Positions 19,317 through 31,001 of a stretch of DNA of 64,000 nucleotides are shown here, one piece after another. This stretch comes from Picocystis sp. L7 (lineage: Eukaryota > Chlorophyta > Picocystophyceae > Picocystales > Picocystaceae), in assembly GCA_020975725.1 (NCBI GenBank), contig QXJR01000026.1, positions 682,001 to 746,000 of the forward strand. Direction: 5' to 3'. A program made the position numbers and the translations under genes. How positions within the stretch are numbered: the first letter of the stretch is position 1; every line of letters starts with the position of its first letter. Below the pieces are notes generated by a model that did no database searches, had not been told where the DNA came from, and saw only the letters and a list, made by a program, of their open reading frames with translations.

Positions 19317-20699
19317 ATGTACCACACCAGCAGCCAGATCATGCGCCTCGCCGATGCATTGGAAGGATTGGATCCCACAGGAACGGTACCGAGCGAGGCT
19401 CCGACCGACGCACAAGAAGGGTCCCACCACGAAGGGATCCGTCCGGCCGTTCCATTGCCACGGCATGGCCAACACAGCCATGGATACTCGTTGGAATCGC
19501 TCTGGGAGAGGCTTCAGGTGGAACCGAAAGACGTGTTTCGACGTCGATTCGAAATGGGTGCTACCATTGGACACGGAAGCTTTGGGAAGGTGAAAAAGGC
19601 CACGGACCGACGCACAGGAGAGATCGTTGCGGTGAAGCTGTTCACCAACCGCCCGGGATACGAGAGCCAGTTCAGGCAGTTCCTGCAAGAATGCGACATC
19701 TTGAAGGTCTTGAGCCATCCTAATATCGCACGCTTCGATGGCATCTACGCAGTGCAGGAAGACACCTTTGCTTTGGTGATGGAACTGGCAACGGGAGGGG
19801 AACTGTTCGAGAGGATACAAACGAAAGGATCCTTCACCGAGGCAGAAGCAGCTACCATCATCAGACAGGTGCTGGAGGCACTGCAACACATGCATGCAAG
19901 GAACATCGCACACCGGGATCTCAAACCCGAGAATGTCCTCTTCAAAGACACCAGCACGGACAGTCAGGTGAAATTGATCGACTTTGGGTTTGCCAAACGT
20001 TCGTCGCCATCGACCGCTAAAAGAACACCACTGAAGCCTGAGAATGCTACCAAAAGTTCCTCTTACGCTGTCAAAGGGGACAAATCGCTCAGCACAAGGC
20101 TTGGGTCTCCAAACTACGTAGCACCCGAAATCTTGTACCCGCAACAAGGCTACGGCGTCGAGGTAGACATTTGGTCGCTAGGCGTCATCTTGTACATCAT
20201 GCTATGTGGGTATTTTCCTTTCTATCATGACAATGAGCGTGAGCTGTACAATCAGATCAGAAGTGGCCGATTCGCGATGCCTGACGAGGATTGGGGCCAT
20301 GTTTCTTCAGCAGCAAAAGACTTCGTCTGCTCCATGCTCACACCAGATCCCAGGCTCCGCGCAACTGCTGGAGAGTGCCTCAAGCATCCATGGATTGCCA
20401 AGCCTGGCGTGGCATCCAGACGTCCCTTCCCCCAAGCAAGCATGGATAGGCTTAACATTTACCTCGAAGATGCTGTTGCGCCGCGCTACGAGAAGCTGCT
20501 TGATATTGTCCGGGGCGACACGGTATGCGAGAGAAAAAGCACGGGTGGTAGCAGTCCTGTGATTAGCACAGTTCAGGAGTGCTCTTTTGACGTGGAAACC
20601 GCAGATAATCACTGTGACGCAGTCAGCGATTCCAGCAGCGCAGGAACGAACATCCTCTCCAGAGAACCCGTCAGAATGGCTTGCTGTACTCTACAGTGA
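19317..20699 (+). CDS. CaMK/CDPK-type Ser/Thr kinase with C-terminal CaaX-like motif
   Basis: 460 aa. The kinase domain (about 75-380) has the Gly loop IGHGSFGKVKKA, Lys in IVAVKLF, catalytic HRDLKPENVLF, DFGFAK (DFG), GSPNYVAPEIL and DIWSLGVILYIMLCGYFPF, typical of the CDPK/CaMK group. A Ser/Thr/Lys-rich insert (about 30 residues) separates DFGFAK from the APE motif. No EF hands follow, so it is not a full CDPK. The protein ends MACCTLQ: the last four residues CTLQ fit a CaaX farnesylation box, with an adjacent Cys that could be palmitoylated. Membrane targeting is inference. Start ATG 19317 follows a T-rich region; an upstream in-frame ATG at 19173 is possible. Intronless. Confidence 0.85.
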   Translation: MYHTSSQIMRLADALEGLDPTGTVPSEAPTDAQEGSHHEGIRPAVPLPRHGQHSHGYSLESLWERLQVEPKDVFRRRFEMGATIGHGSFGKVKKATDRRTGEIVAVKLFTNRPGYESQFRQFLQECDILKVLSHPNIARFDGIYAVQEDTFALVMELATGGELFERIQTKGSFTEAEAATIIRQVLEALQHMHARNIAHRDLKPENVLFKDTSTDSQVKLIDFGFAKRSSPSTAKRTPLKPENATKSSSYAVKGDKSLSTRLGSPNYVAPEILYPQQGYGVEVDIWSLGVILYIMLCGYFPFYHDNERELYNQIRSGRFAMPDEDWGHVSSAAKDFVCSMLTPDPRLRATAGECLKHPWIAKPGVASRRPFPQASMDRLNIYLEDAVAPRYEKLLDIVRGDTVCERKSTGGSSPVISTVQECSFDVETADNHCDAVSDSSSAGTNILSREPVRMACCTLQ

Positions 20700-22277
20700 A
20701 CATCTTGACGACAAAAATGTTACTGCAGCTTTCTCGCACGCCAGTTGTGGTTGAGTTCTACGTACCAGCAATCCTTGGAGGTACAGAAAAGTCACAAGCT
20801 CAACACAGGCATTGGAACAAGCTCGTAAAAAAAGGACGACGGCTGCCAACAATAGTACACCAATTCCCAAGCAACAGAAAAAACCTTCTGACTCGCTCTG
20901 TGCTTCTTTGTTGCATAAGCTGCGGGTGTCGCCAGGATAGGAAGAACTGTTTAATGTAGCCAAGCGATGGCTGAGCATCCCACACTTCGTTTACGTGACA
21001 GGAGTGCAAGCAACACAGCAGCGTGCAACGACACCCCTCGATCTGCCTACAGGACTGGTGCAGATCCTGAAGGATACTGTTGGTCTTCCAACATGCCTCG
21101 AAAGCTAGCCCTGCCTTTTCATGTCCTCTGCTCTGATTGGATGTACCGCGAACAGCAGGAGCAAGGACTCTGACGTTCTGCTTACACGTTATGAGTCATA
21201 CGAAGGCGTGATAATGAGTGCTTCGCCACTGATGGACAAGGAACGTTCACCAAAGGCATGGTGCTATCCTCGCGTATGAAACTGGCTTTGACCAGCTGCT
21301 CACACTTGTCTGCTTTCCTCGTGGCCGGGGGAAACACTGCCAAACAATGAACATACCAAAACCATGGGAGCCTGTTCCAAAGTTTCGGTATCTAGCAGAA
21401 CGCTAGCAGTGCATTAGACCCTTGTGCTTCTCTTGGGTGGGGAACCCCTATTGCATTTGTACATCTCATGTGCTGCCTATAGCCAAATTTACACGGAGGT
21501 CAGGGTGGCTGGCCCCAGGCAGCTGCATTCGCGTCTGCAAGCTCGAAAAATTCTGACCAAGCCTGTGCGGGTGCAAACGGTATAGCAGAATCAAGTGTCC
21601 AACGTCATGCAGTTTCACCAAATTAGTGACATGGGGTCACGTAGGCTTCTCTTGGTGGCAGGGGGTTGACTTGTTCCTTTTGCGCGCTGGAGTCACTTGG
21701 CCTTTTCTTAGACCACGGCCTATGTCCAGATCCACCAGATCAGCTGCGGAAGGAGACACCAGGACAGAAGAAGCTACAGAAGGACAAGGAATCGGTACTG
21801 TGAATCGTGTTCCAGACACAAGATCTTACATATAATTATTCGACGTCCTCTGTATGCCCTAGCAAACAGGCTTTGCTGATGCACATCCCGTGCGACTGCC
21901 AACAAAGATTGCAACAATCCGGTCATGCTGGGACGTCAAGGACCCTGCCAATCTGCAAGGTCGCTTTACAAATAGCGATCTACCACACTTACAAAAGGGC
22001 ATGTGTTGGCTTCTACCAGCGCCAAACCGTGCAATACACCAGGCAGCGGCAAAAAAAAATCGAATCCCCTTCAACAACAAACACATCTAGGTAATAGGTC
22101 TACTCCATGGAGAAGCTGCAATGCCATCACGCCCAAGCTTGTATGCCCAGACCCACCGTTGTATTGCACACCAGAGTGTTGACAAGGCGGGACCTGTACG
22201 CTTCCAATCGTGGATGAACTCAACACGATTCTCTTCGGAGACGGATGCGGAGCTATCCATCCACCACCCTCCAGGGA
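20700..22277. other. Gene-free stretch downstream of the kinase gene
   Basis: About 1.6 kb of roughly balanced composition with only short open frames (under 100 codons) on both strands. No tRNA, repeat or domain recognised. Confidence 0.55.
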
Positions 22278-22754
22278 TCAGGAAACAAGGACCTCGAGCC
22301 CTCCATGATCGATCGTCGACGCTGTTGGAGCACCACACCTGTTGAGGGAAGGTTTCACCCGTCGCATGCGTTCACGCTCCACCCGGGCGCCCAGGGCTTG
22401 TCCCACCACTGCAGCGGTGATGGTGAAGAGCACGGCATACCTGGGCATGACACATGCTTTGCGCAAGGAGATCACGAAGGGAAGGGAGGCATGCACGGCC
22501 AGGAACCAGGCCAGAGAGAACTTCTCCGTGTGCTCCCTCCACATTCCCAGCGGCACGTTGGCCGCCGTTCCGGCTCCCGCGACGGCCAAGATTTTGACGG
22601 GCACCTGTTTGGGTCGTAAGTTCTTGACGGCTTCTGTCTTGGCCAGCGCTGCTCTCAGCTTCACGATGGGCATGGGACAGCTGAGCTTGTGTGGCTTTGT
22701 GGTGAGCTGTAGCAGCCCGCCGATGGCCGCGTTGAGTCCCGGCACCTTGGCCAT
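22278..22754 (-). CDS. Conserved small membrane protein, probably plastid; 5' end uncertain
   Basis: 158 aa if started at CAT 22752-22754. It has KVPGLNAAIGGLL, then a basic linker and two likely membrane helices (FSLAWFLAVHASLPFVISLR and PRYAVLFTITAAVVGQALG), preceded by GTAANVPLGMWREHTEKF. The compact, motif-rich sequence looks conserved and plastid-like, but I cannot name the family. The frame stays open upstream to about 23147 and includes NLVVAAISLSGLRFLPGPDD, which looks like a genuine N-terminal piece. The true gene may therefore extend there, directly or through an intron ending before codon Thr of TNFHAKCPMAKV. Confidence 0.6.
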   Translation of the reverse strand: MAKVPGLNAAIGGLLQLTTKPHKLSCPMPIVKLRAALAKTEAVKNLRPKQVPVKILAVAGAGTAANVPLGMWREHTEKFSLAWFLAVHASLPFVISLRKACVMPRYAVLFTITAAVVGQALGARVERERMRRVKPSLNRCGAPTASTIDHGGLEVLVS

Positions 22755-23984
22755 GGGACATTTGGCATGGAAGTTGGTCTGTTTTGCGTTGAGTTGATGA
22801 TTGGGCGTGGATGGATCGGTCGGTTCTGCGTGGTTGGTCACGTTTTTTCCACCCTTTTGGGTTTGCGTGGGTTGGTGTTTGCGATCGGGGTTTCGTTTCC
22901 CTCGATTTTCACGTGTTCTTTTTTTCTTCCTGTTCCCGTCCAAGAACCCGAAGTCGTCCGGTCCAGGCAGGAACCTGAGTCCGGACAGGCTGATGGCGGC
23001 CACCACCAGGTTCCTTTGCTTCGCGTTGATCGTCGTATCTTTCGTGGTTCCGCATCCTTTCGGTTGGGTTTCGTCGTTCGGCGCTTCCAGGGGGAACGCA
23101 CCCCCGGGTCCATGCACCTCTCGAAAGATCTCCTCGTTCCTGTCCACGCACGCGCATTTCGCGTCTTACGTCATCAGCACGTGCCTTTTCTCTCTCCTTC
23201 GTGCTCTCCACGTTTGGTTCCTTCCCTCTTTCTCACCTGCAGGTTCGGGCGAAGGGACATCCCACGCGTTCGTTGGCATGGTCGCCTGGTCCTTTCTTCT
23301 CCGTCCATCCACCCAGGAAGGGACATCCCGCCATGCTCCACACCACACGTGCGTGCACGCGACTTCTCCTCCTCCTCCTTCTTCTTCTTCTCTCTCTCTC
23401 CTTTCGACTGGGTGTACCGGTGCAGTCGAGGACGTGGTCCGGGTTCGACCGATTCAGGTGGGAGGCATCCCGAGGGGGGAGGGATCCGTTCCCCCCTCGT
23501 GGGACGTGGCACTGGGAGGGGGGTCGATGGACCCACCCGGGTTCGGTGCTCCCCCTTCCCCACCGGGAGGGGCCTGGGGGTCTGAATTCCTCCTCCTTCC
23601 ACCGAAGAGGGAGGGGGGTGCGAGGGGGGTGGTCTGAATTCCTCCTCCTTCCAACGAAGAGGGAGGGGGATGCGAGGAGGACCCGGACGGGACGCCTCCT
23701 CCCCGTCGTCCCCTTTCCGATCGACCGCCCCTGTAGCGATGGGCACCCATCCCCTTCGCCCCCCCCTCGAGGGGATGCATGGGGGAGCGAGGGAGGGAGG
23801 GGGGACCACGTCGATGCCGTACCCGTACCCGTACCTTCCCTCTCCTCCCCCGGGGGGACGGACGGACGGGAGGGAAGGGGAAGGGGAAGGGGGCAGGGTT
23901 GTGAATCGGGTTGTGAAACCAGGACCCAGGGGAGGGAGGGGATGGGCAGACGTTCGTGGGAGGAGCGCAGAAGGGTGCGCCGCC
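22755..23984. promoter_or_regulatory. GC-rich divergent region with tandem duplication
   Basis: Possible 5' exon of the gene below (22838-23147), then the promoter side of uL4. A 52-bp unit starting TCTGAATTCCTCCTCCTTCC is duplicated in tandem at 23581-23684. GGGTTCGACCGATTC lies at 23441-23455. Poly-G/poly-C runs are frequent. Confidence 0.5.
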
Positions 23985-24958
23985 ATGGCGTGTACGACCT
24001 CGTGGATGCGTTCGACGTACCTGGGCGGACGCGTGGAGATCCGTGGGAAGGCAGGACAGGCGAACCGTGCGGTGGGAAGGAAGAGAAACGGGAACCTGGA
24101 CGTGACGGCCAAAGCAGTCGTCAAACGGACCTTCCAAGGCGAAGAGAGCGGAAAGGAAGAACTCGACCTGCCCACCGCAGGAACACAGACCGCGAAAGGA
24201 CTCGTGCATCGATACCTCGTCTATCGACAACAAAACGCAAGGAGGGTGAGTCCAACCGAAAGAAAAGAAAAAAAAGAAAAAGGACACGAGGCGTCGATGC
24301 GAAACGAAAACACCCGAAGGACGGATGGATAAGGCCGAAAGGAAGAAAGACACGTGGACTGACCGAACGCACGCGATGGAATACGATGCGACAGGGAACC
24401 GCGTCCACCAAAACCAGGTCGGAAGTCAGAGGTGGAGGGAAGAAACCCTTCGCACAAAAAGGCACAGGAAGAGCTAGACGTGGGAGCTCCCGCTCGCCCC
24501 TCCTGCGTGGGGGTGGAGTGACCTTCGGACCCAAACCAAGAGATTGGTCCATCAAGATGAACAAGAAAGAAAGGAGGCTCGCCATGAGCACGGCACTCGT
24601 CAGCGCTGCAGGATGCATGATCTGCGTGGAGGATCTGCGTGGGAAGTTCGACACCAGGAAGACCAAGACCGTCGCAATGGCGCTGGAAAGGTGGGGCGTG
24701 GAGAAAGAGGAAACCACCCTCCTCATCACCAACGAAGCAGACGACGATCTCACGATCGCGGGAAGGAACATCGAAAAACTCACCATTAGCACCGCAGACA
24801 CACTGGACATCTTCCAGGTCCTGCGGGCAGACAAGATCGTGGTGGAAGAATCTGCGCTGGAGTTCCTGCGCAACTTCTACGGAGGAGCCGGAGGAGAAGA
24901 ATCGGAAGAAGAAGATACAGACAACGAGACGGAAACTCCAGCACAGGAAGAAGAGTAA
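23985..24958 (+). CDS. RPL4: Plastid ribosomal protein uL4 (nuclear-encoded)
   Basis: Exons 23985-24245 and 24395-24958, joined in phase 0 across a 149-nt intron (GTGAGT...GACAG); 274 aa. The diagnostic loop [16 protein letters not shown] and the block [20 protein letters not shown] are of the plant plastid L4 type rather than the mitochondrial or cytosolic type. It binds 23S rRNA and lines the exit tunnel (established knowledge). The C terminus carries an acidic tail of about 30 residues ([13 protein letters not shown]), as in plant plastid L4. The N-terminal leader before [11 protein letters not shown] is short for a transit peptide; an upstream ATG in the same open frame could extend it. 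Confidence 0.92.
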
Positions 24959-25199
24959 ACAATTATTCAAAGGTATCAATGCAGCTTGCTGCCGGCTCTC
25001 AAGGACAAGTGGTCCATCGATGCCCGAGCACACCTATCGCACGCAGCATCAATTGCAAGGGGACGAAAACCTGTCACTTCGTTGCGACCAAAAGCATCCG
25101 GTTTCTCCTCCACCCTCCCGCGTCGCCAAGGTCCATTCGTCCGTTCCGAAGTTCCTGCTCCCGCCCTGCTTGACAGTGCAATCCTTCGCCCGAGGTTGA

Positions 25200-26539
25200 T
25201 CACGCAACCTCCAGTTGCGCCATGTCCTGGACGGCCCTTTCCAGCTCGGGCGTTTCCTCCTCGTCGCTTTGATCCTCGTCTTCGTCCTCAAAGTCCGAGT
25301 TCTCGTGGTTCGCTCTGTGCCAATCCTCCAGCGTGTCTTCGCACTCCTTGTCGAACCCGCTGGCTCGGAGCTCCTTGTCTAGGAGGCCCACCTGGGACCG
25401 CCCCACCACCTCATCGAACGAAAAGTAACGTTCCGTGTCTTCCGATGCTTCGAAGCGGTATTGCTTGTGGAACCAGTCCATGATGCAGCGCACGTCTCTC
25501 TCGTAGAACATCTTTGCGTTGGGATGGGACGTGGACACCATTTGCGGGAAATCGATCACGATGAGCTCCTCCCTTTCGGTGATCATGAGATTGAACTCGT
25601 TGAAGTCGCAGTGGATCAGTCCGTGTTCTGCCAGTCGGACCACCAACCCCACGGCTTGTCTGTAGACGTTCTCCACGTTCCCCAGTTCCCGCACCCGCAC
25701 CAGGGGGTAGGCCGCCATCCTCTCCATGAGCACGCAGTGACGGTTCACCTCGATGGCTTCCGGCACGGGGAATCCGTGTTCGCCCAGGGCTCTCATGAAG
25801 GCGAATTCTTTCTTGGCCGCCAGCCTGGAGAGGTAGAGCCAGCTGAAGCTCGTCCGGTGTTCGAGGTAATCCCTTTTGTTCTTGACGGCCCTGAAGGACG
25901 TCCTGCCCAATCGATGGAGCTTGAGCACCATGACCCTTCCTTGTTCGTCGGTCGCTTCGAAGATGTCGCTTTCTTTGCCCACTCCGATCTGCGTCCCAAC
26001 CCCGCTGATGAGTCCTCGTTTGACGAGTGCTTGGATGGCCAAGTAATCGTATCCCAGTGGTGTCAATCGATACCCATCGTATTTTTTCCTCTCGTGGTGC
26101 ACCAGTTTGTATCGCAGGAGGTTCCTCGCCACTTTGTACGCATCTCCTCTCCTGCACGTCGTCCGTCGTCGCATCCCGCGGGGTTTTCGCGTCAGCTTCT
26201 ACCCGTGGGTCCGTCGGTGGGTTCGTTCGTTCGTTTCCACTTCTTTCGGCACGTGCACGCACCCTAGGTTGGCGATTCGCTCCACCAGCACGGTCGGCAC
26301 GATTTCGTGCTGCATACGTCGTCGTCGTCGTCGTCGTCGTCGTCGTGGCACCACACACGTGCGTGTTTTGTTTTCCCGTTCGGGTCAGTTGATGGTTGAC
26401 GTGCGCACCGTTCTTCGCCAATCACGCACGTTCGCGTCCCATTCCGTTCACGTACGTTCCTCTGTCCCAGTTCCACGGCCGTGAGCACTCGAAAGTCGTC
26501 CTTGGAGAGGTATCGCAAGGCGCTCGGATCCAGCTTCAT
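25200..26539 (-). CDS. RIO2: RIO2 atypical protein kinase
   Basis: Three exons, 26456-26539, 26263-26309 and 25200-26151, with introns of 146 nt (GTACGT) and 111 nt (GTGCGT), all in phase; 360 aa. Exon 1 gives [20 protein letters not shown], the RIO2 N-terminal winged helix, continued by [15 protein letters not shown] and [15 protein letters not shown]. The kinase core has [36 protein letters not shown] and VIDFPQM. The C terminus is acidic. RIO2 acts in late cytoplasmic maturation of pre-40S subunits (established knowledge). It is divergent from delta-COP across a C/T-repeat-rich promoter. Confidence 0.95.
26317..26347. repeat. (CGT)n microsatellite in RIO2 intron 1
   Basis: About ten uninterrupted CGT/GTC triplets inside the first RIO2 intron. 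Confidence 0.9.
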
Positions 26540-27058
26540 GGCGTTCGGATGCGCTGCACCGCCGCGGATGCGCCCAGCCAACCGAGGCCACGAGGAAGGG
26601 GTGTGCGTGTATCTGGTGGCAGTCCGGGAAGGGGGTGGGGGACCGAACTTGGGGCATGCCTGGCGGCGAGGAAAGGGGGGGAGAGAGACCAGATGCACCC
26701 CCTCTCGCAGACACACGCACTCCCCTCGGACCCCGGTCGACTGGGGGAGGGGAAGCAGAGAAAAAACTCACCCGGGTCGTGGTTCGGGTTCCCCCTCCCT
26801 CCCTACTCTCCCTACTCTCCCTACTCCCTACCTACTCCCTACTCCCTCTCCCTACTCTCCCTACTCTCCCTCTCCCTCTCTCCCTCCCTCCCTGTGTGTG
26901 GGTGGGAGGCAGTCTCAGGGGGACCCTGGCACGAACCCACCACATCTTCGTGCTTTGGGTCTGGAAGCGCGCGATCTGCGTTCCCACCAGGTCGCGAAAA
27001 AAAACACACGCCCAAACGGACAGGGAGGGAGCGAGTGGGATCTGGAAGGAAGGGAGAC
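26540..27058. promoter_or_regulatory. Divergent promoter RIO2 / delta-COP with CCCTACTCT repeats
   Basis: 519 bp. From about 26791 to 26895 the plus strand is a C/T-rich tandem repeat of CCCTACTCT- and CCCTACCTACT-type units. The C/T bias on the plus strand mirrors that at 100-345 upstream of another plus-strand gene. Confidence 0.55.
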
Positions 27059-28902
27059 ATGGTGGTGCTGGCCGCCAGCGTACTCACCAAATCGGGAAAA
27101 GGTGAGATGCGAACGAAAAAGAATAAAAGAACGGACGCGAAGAACCGAAACCAAGGCTGGCCGACGTGCCAACGGAACGTGATCGATGAAGAAAGAGACC
27201 ATACTGACGAGAAAAAAAACAACCGGGGGACGATCGGTGCAGTGCTGGTGTCGAGACAGTACAAAGACGTGTCCAGGATACGCATCGAAGGACTGCTCTC
27301 GGCCTTTCCCAAGCTCGTGGGAACGGCACAACAACACACCTACGTGGAAACCGACGCCGTGAGATACGTCTACCAACCCGTCGAGGTGAGACTCGCAGGT
27401 GGAAAGGAACACGACGGCAAACAAAAACGAACGATGCGCCGCGACGAATGAAGAAAAGAGAAAAACAAATCGAAACGTGGGGTGCGTTCCAGGCCGCGTG
27501 CAGGAAGCTGACCGATATGACGAACACGCCCAACTCGCAGAACTTATACATCCTACTCGTCACCAACAAACAAAGCAACATACTGCAGGACATCGACACG
27601 CTGAGGATGCTGTCGAAACTCATCAGCGAATACTGCCACCTGGTCAACGAAGAAAACGTGTCCAACAAAGCCTTCGAAATCATCTTCGCCTTTGACGAGG
27701 TCTTGTCCCTGGGACAACGAGAAAGCGTCAACCTCCAGCAGGTCAAGCAGTACACGGAAATGGACTCACACGAAGAAAAGCTACACAAGCTCATCATCCA
27801 GAGCAAGATCAAGGACACGAAAGACATCATGAAGAAAAAAGCGATGGAAATCGATCGGAACAAATTGGAAAAGATGAAAGAGACCGGCATGTCCCAGATG
27901 ATGGGTGCCATGGGCGGGATGAAGGCGGCTGTTGCCAACTCTGGAATGGGAAACGCTATGATGGATGATTTCTATCCCGAAGCTTCTTTCAAACCCACCC
28001 AGGATGTGTTTGCAGAGGACAAGAAAACGTCCTCTACATGGGGGAAAAAGGGGATGGTCCTTGGCAAATCCAAATCCTCCGCCAACTCTTTCCTCGAGAG
28101 CCTGAAAGCGGAAGGGGACGTTATCGAGACCCCTTCCCTCGCGACGGGCGCGGCGGCGGCCAAACCCATGGCCAACATCGAGCCGGTCACCGTTTTCCTG
28201 GAGGAGAAACTGAGCGTACAACTGGGACAAGATGGGGCGCTTCAAAGCATGGAGGTTCAAGGGACGGTGATGCTGGAGGTGAACACAGAAGAAGGTACAC
28301 TGATCAAGGTCCCCCTGGAGATAGGCGATAACCCCGGGTTCCAGTTCAAGACTCACCCGAACATAGATAAGAACTCCTTTCATGCAGACAAAGTGCTGTC
28401 CTTGAAAGACTTGGATAGGCCGTACCCTATCGGCAGTGCATTGGGTGTGCTCAAATGGCGCATGCAAACCAATGACGAAAGCAAGCTTCCCATTCTGGTC
28501 AACTGCTGGCCTTCGCTTTCTGGGCGCGAGACGTACGTTAGTGTGGAGTACGAGAAGACTGCAGACATGGATCTGCAGCAGTTTTCTCTGGCGATTCCTC
28601 TACCTTCTCTGCGCGAGGCACCTCAGGTGAATCACGTGGATGGCAGCTATCGTTTCGATCAGAGGCAACGTGTGTTGCTTTGGGAGGTAGATATCATAGA
28701 CGATAGCAATCGCAATGGTTCGATAGAGCTGATCGTTCCCAGCGCAGATCCGTCTTCTTTTTACCCAATCGAAGTGAGTTTTGTGGCAGAGAAGACGTTT
28801 TGCGACATCAGCGTGGGTGGGGTCATGCACGCCACAAGTGAGGAACCCATCAAGTTTGGATCGCGTAGGGCCCTTGTGGTGGACTCCTTTGCTCTCCGAT
28901 GA
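27059..28902 (+). CDS. ARCN1: Coatomer subunit delta (delta-COP)
   Basis: Exons 27059-27101, 27243-27385 and 27541-28902 with introns of 141 and 155 nt, both starting GTGAGA; 515 aa, the family's usual size (about 511). The longin-like N terminus reads [14 protein letters not shown], then [19 protein letters not shown], then YVYQPVE and [14 protein letters not shown] mid-region coiled segment ([19 protein letters not shown]) is followed by a Ser/Lys linker and a C-terminal mu-homology domain ([17 protein letters not shown] to [16 protein letters not shown]). COPI coats retrograde Golgi-to-ER vesicles (established knowledge). Confidence 0.95.
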
Positions 28903-29196
28903 AGTTCCTGCTCCTCTTCTAATGCAGCGCACCTTTTCCTCTCCGAATCCACGTGTTTCATGCGTCCGTTCTCCCGCGTGGCATCGATCCATCCACTCCA
29001 AGTCTTCCTCCGTGCTTGTGGTGCATCCCTGCTTCCATCCACTGGGAGGGTGCTTCGCCTCCACGGTCAGGATCCGGTCCTCTCCATCCCAAGGTAAGGA
29101 CCGACTGTCCCGATGGACACCTCCGATCGAACCAGGGATCCCACCGGTCAAACCGTGGGTTCGAACCCGGTGGATCCCTTTCCTACCAGCGACGCC

Positions 29197-30009
29197 ATGA
29201 CCGTGGCGATGGCCGCGACACGAGCGCTTCGCGCGGCCATGGCGATGCGAACGGTGAGCGAAAGGGAGAAAAGAGGACGAAACGAAGGAGGTGGATGGAG
29301 GAAGAAGCTGACGGCGAAGCGGCAGGCGTGGCGGACGTGCGAGCGCGCGACGGTGGTGAGGGGGTTCGCCGCAGACACCGGTTCGGTGCAGACGGAAGAC
29401 GCGCGTGTGCGCATGCAGAACGTCGACATGAATCGCGTCTTCGCATCGGGGAAGAAAGCGCAGAAGACGTTCCTGGACAACCTGCTCAAGGTCGAACCGT
29501 ACGCACCGTCCCAGGACCGACAGGAGAACGCCTTGCCCATGCGCATCATCAACGTCAACCGTACGTGCAAAGTGACCAAAGGAGGTGGAAACTTCCGATT
29601 CGCAGCCTTGGTGGTGGTGGGAAACAAAAAAGGAGGTGCAGGGTTCGGGAGTGGAAAAGGGAACGAAGTGCCGGTCGCCATCGACAAAGCCTATGCCAAA
29701 GCAGTCAAAAACCTCTATCAGTTCGACCTGTACCGTTCACACACGATCTACAGAAAGTCCGATGCGTCCTTCTGCAAAACCAAAGCGGTGCTCATGCCCG
29801 CCCCATTGGGCACGGGGATCGTCGCCAACGAAACCATCGCGTGCATCTGCGAACTGGCCGGAATCAAAGACCTACGAGCGAAGATTGTGGGTTCCCACCA
29901 TCCACACAACACGGTCAAGGCGGTGTTCAAGGCATTGGAAAATATCGAGCCCCCGGACGTCGTCGCGAGGAGAAGAGGATTGGTAGCCATAGAAAGCATG
30001 GATTTCTGA
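29197..30009 (+). CDS. RPS5: Mitochondrial ribosomal protein uS5
   Basis: 270 aa read straight through, or 246 if a possible 72-nt intron (29254-29325, GTGAGC...CGGCAG) is removed; that segment is open and a multiple of three, so sequence alone cannot decide. The S5 double-stranded-RNA-binding part is [14 protein letters not shown] with [13 protein letters not shown], and the C-terminal part is [16 protein letters not shown] with [19 protein letters not shown]. The CKVTKGG and [12 protein letters not shown] variants match plant mitochondrial rather than plastid S5. The Ala/Arg/Met N terminus ([18 protein letters not shown]) is a good mitochondrial presequence. GGGTTCGAACCCGG lies 40 bp upstream. 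Confidence 0.88.
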   Translation: MTVAMAATRALRAAMAMRTVSEREKRGRNEGGGWRKKLTAKRQAWRTCERATVVRGFAADTGSVQTEDARVRMQNVDMNRVFASGKKAQKTFLDNLLKVEPYAPSQDRQENALPMRIINVNRTCKVTKGGGNFRFAALVVVGNKKGGAGFGSGKGNEVPVAIDKAYAKAVKNLYQFDLYRSHTIYRKSDASFCKTKAVLMPAPLGTGIVANETIACICELAGIKDLRAKIVGSHHPHNTVKAVFKALENIEPPDVVARRRGLVAIESMDF

Positions 30010-31001
30010 ATTGCGAAGCAGGGAGTGTCTTCCTTGTGGTCAACGCGAGCCGAAACGTACAAAGACAACATCCTTCCTCAGAACGTCTGGGGGCATGAGA
30101 GGGATGAAACTGCCGTATCCACTCATCCAGTTGGTACCTGTGCTGGTACGAAAGCATGCAGGAAAACACCTTGAAGAAAATCTTTAGGAACGGTGGAAGA
30201 ACATGGTTCCCTTTCGCATGTGTCCACGGTCGACAGATCATGTGCACCGCGCGGCCAGTGAACCTGTACATCCCCTGATGCAGCCCATCAGAAAGCGGCG
30301 ATCGCGTGCATGCATTTGCTGGTGAGATAACGCGGAGAGGCTGGCTGGTGAAGGTTGCGTGTAAGGGTTTGCAACGTTTGGCTCTTGCAACGCCTCGGCT
30401 TTGGGGAGGGTCGCGCTTCGGACCGTCTTGGATGTTGGGAGTGATAATAAAGACAATGGTCAGGCCGGATGGCTGGCGCTGCGTATGTTGGCGATCCTGT
30501 CGCTTGGTTTGGTCGAGGTAGGCTGCTGCGGTGCAGGGCACGGGTGGGTGGGTGGATGTGGAATGTTGCCCAGCGAACCCTTCTGGGCGGTGAGCAACGG
30601 TTGTCTCCCATGTTGGCGTTGCGTTTCCTGCCGTCGCGCTCTCTTCTCAACATCGTTTCGTTCTCTCCCGTGTCCTGCCTACCCCAAGCGCTGGCGTGAA
30701 ATGTGCTGTTGGCTCGTTGTGTCCCTTGCATGTGGTTGGTGTCCTGTTTATGTCCCACCTCTCGAGAAGGATGGATTCCCATTGGACCTTCCACGTGGAT
30801 CACCCATGTCTGCTGCTTCTGTCCTTGTTACCCTGAGCCTCGTGCCTTGTTCCACTCCGTTCTGGATCCCATGCATAAGGGATCTGCCTTGTGGGCTTTG
30901 GCCCTTGCTCTGCACACCGGTGGAACCCCCATGGAGTGGAGAAAGGCAGGTGGTGTCGCAAGTTCCCCTCGAAACCGACCCTGTAGCAAAAGGTCGGCAA
31001 G
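30010..31001. other. Gene-free stretch before MTR4
   Basis: About 1 kb with only overlapping short frames. No feature recognised beyond presumed promoter sequence of the MTR4 gene. On the minus strand ATGGGTGATCCACGTGGAAG near 30811 looks like other spacer segments. Confidence 0.5.

Noticed and set aside
29113-29196. Upstream in-frame start of the uS5 gene (MDTSDRTRDPT)
   Set aside because: The extension is acidic and overlaps the promoter box GGGTTCGAACCCGG; the ATG at 29197 opens a normal mitochondrial presequence.
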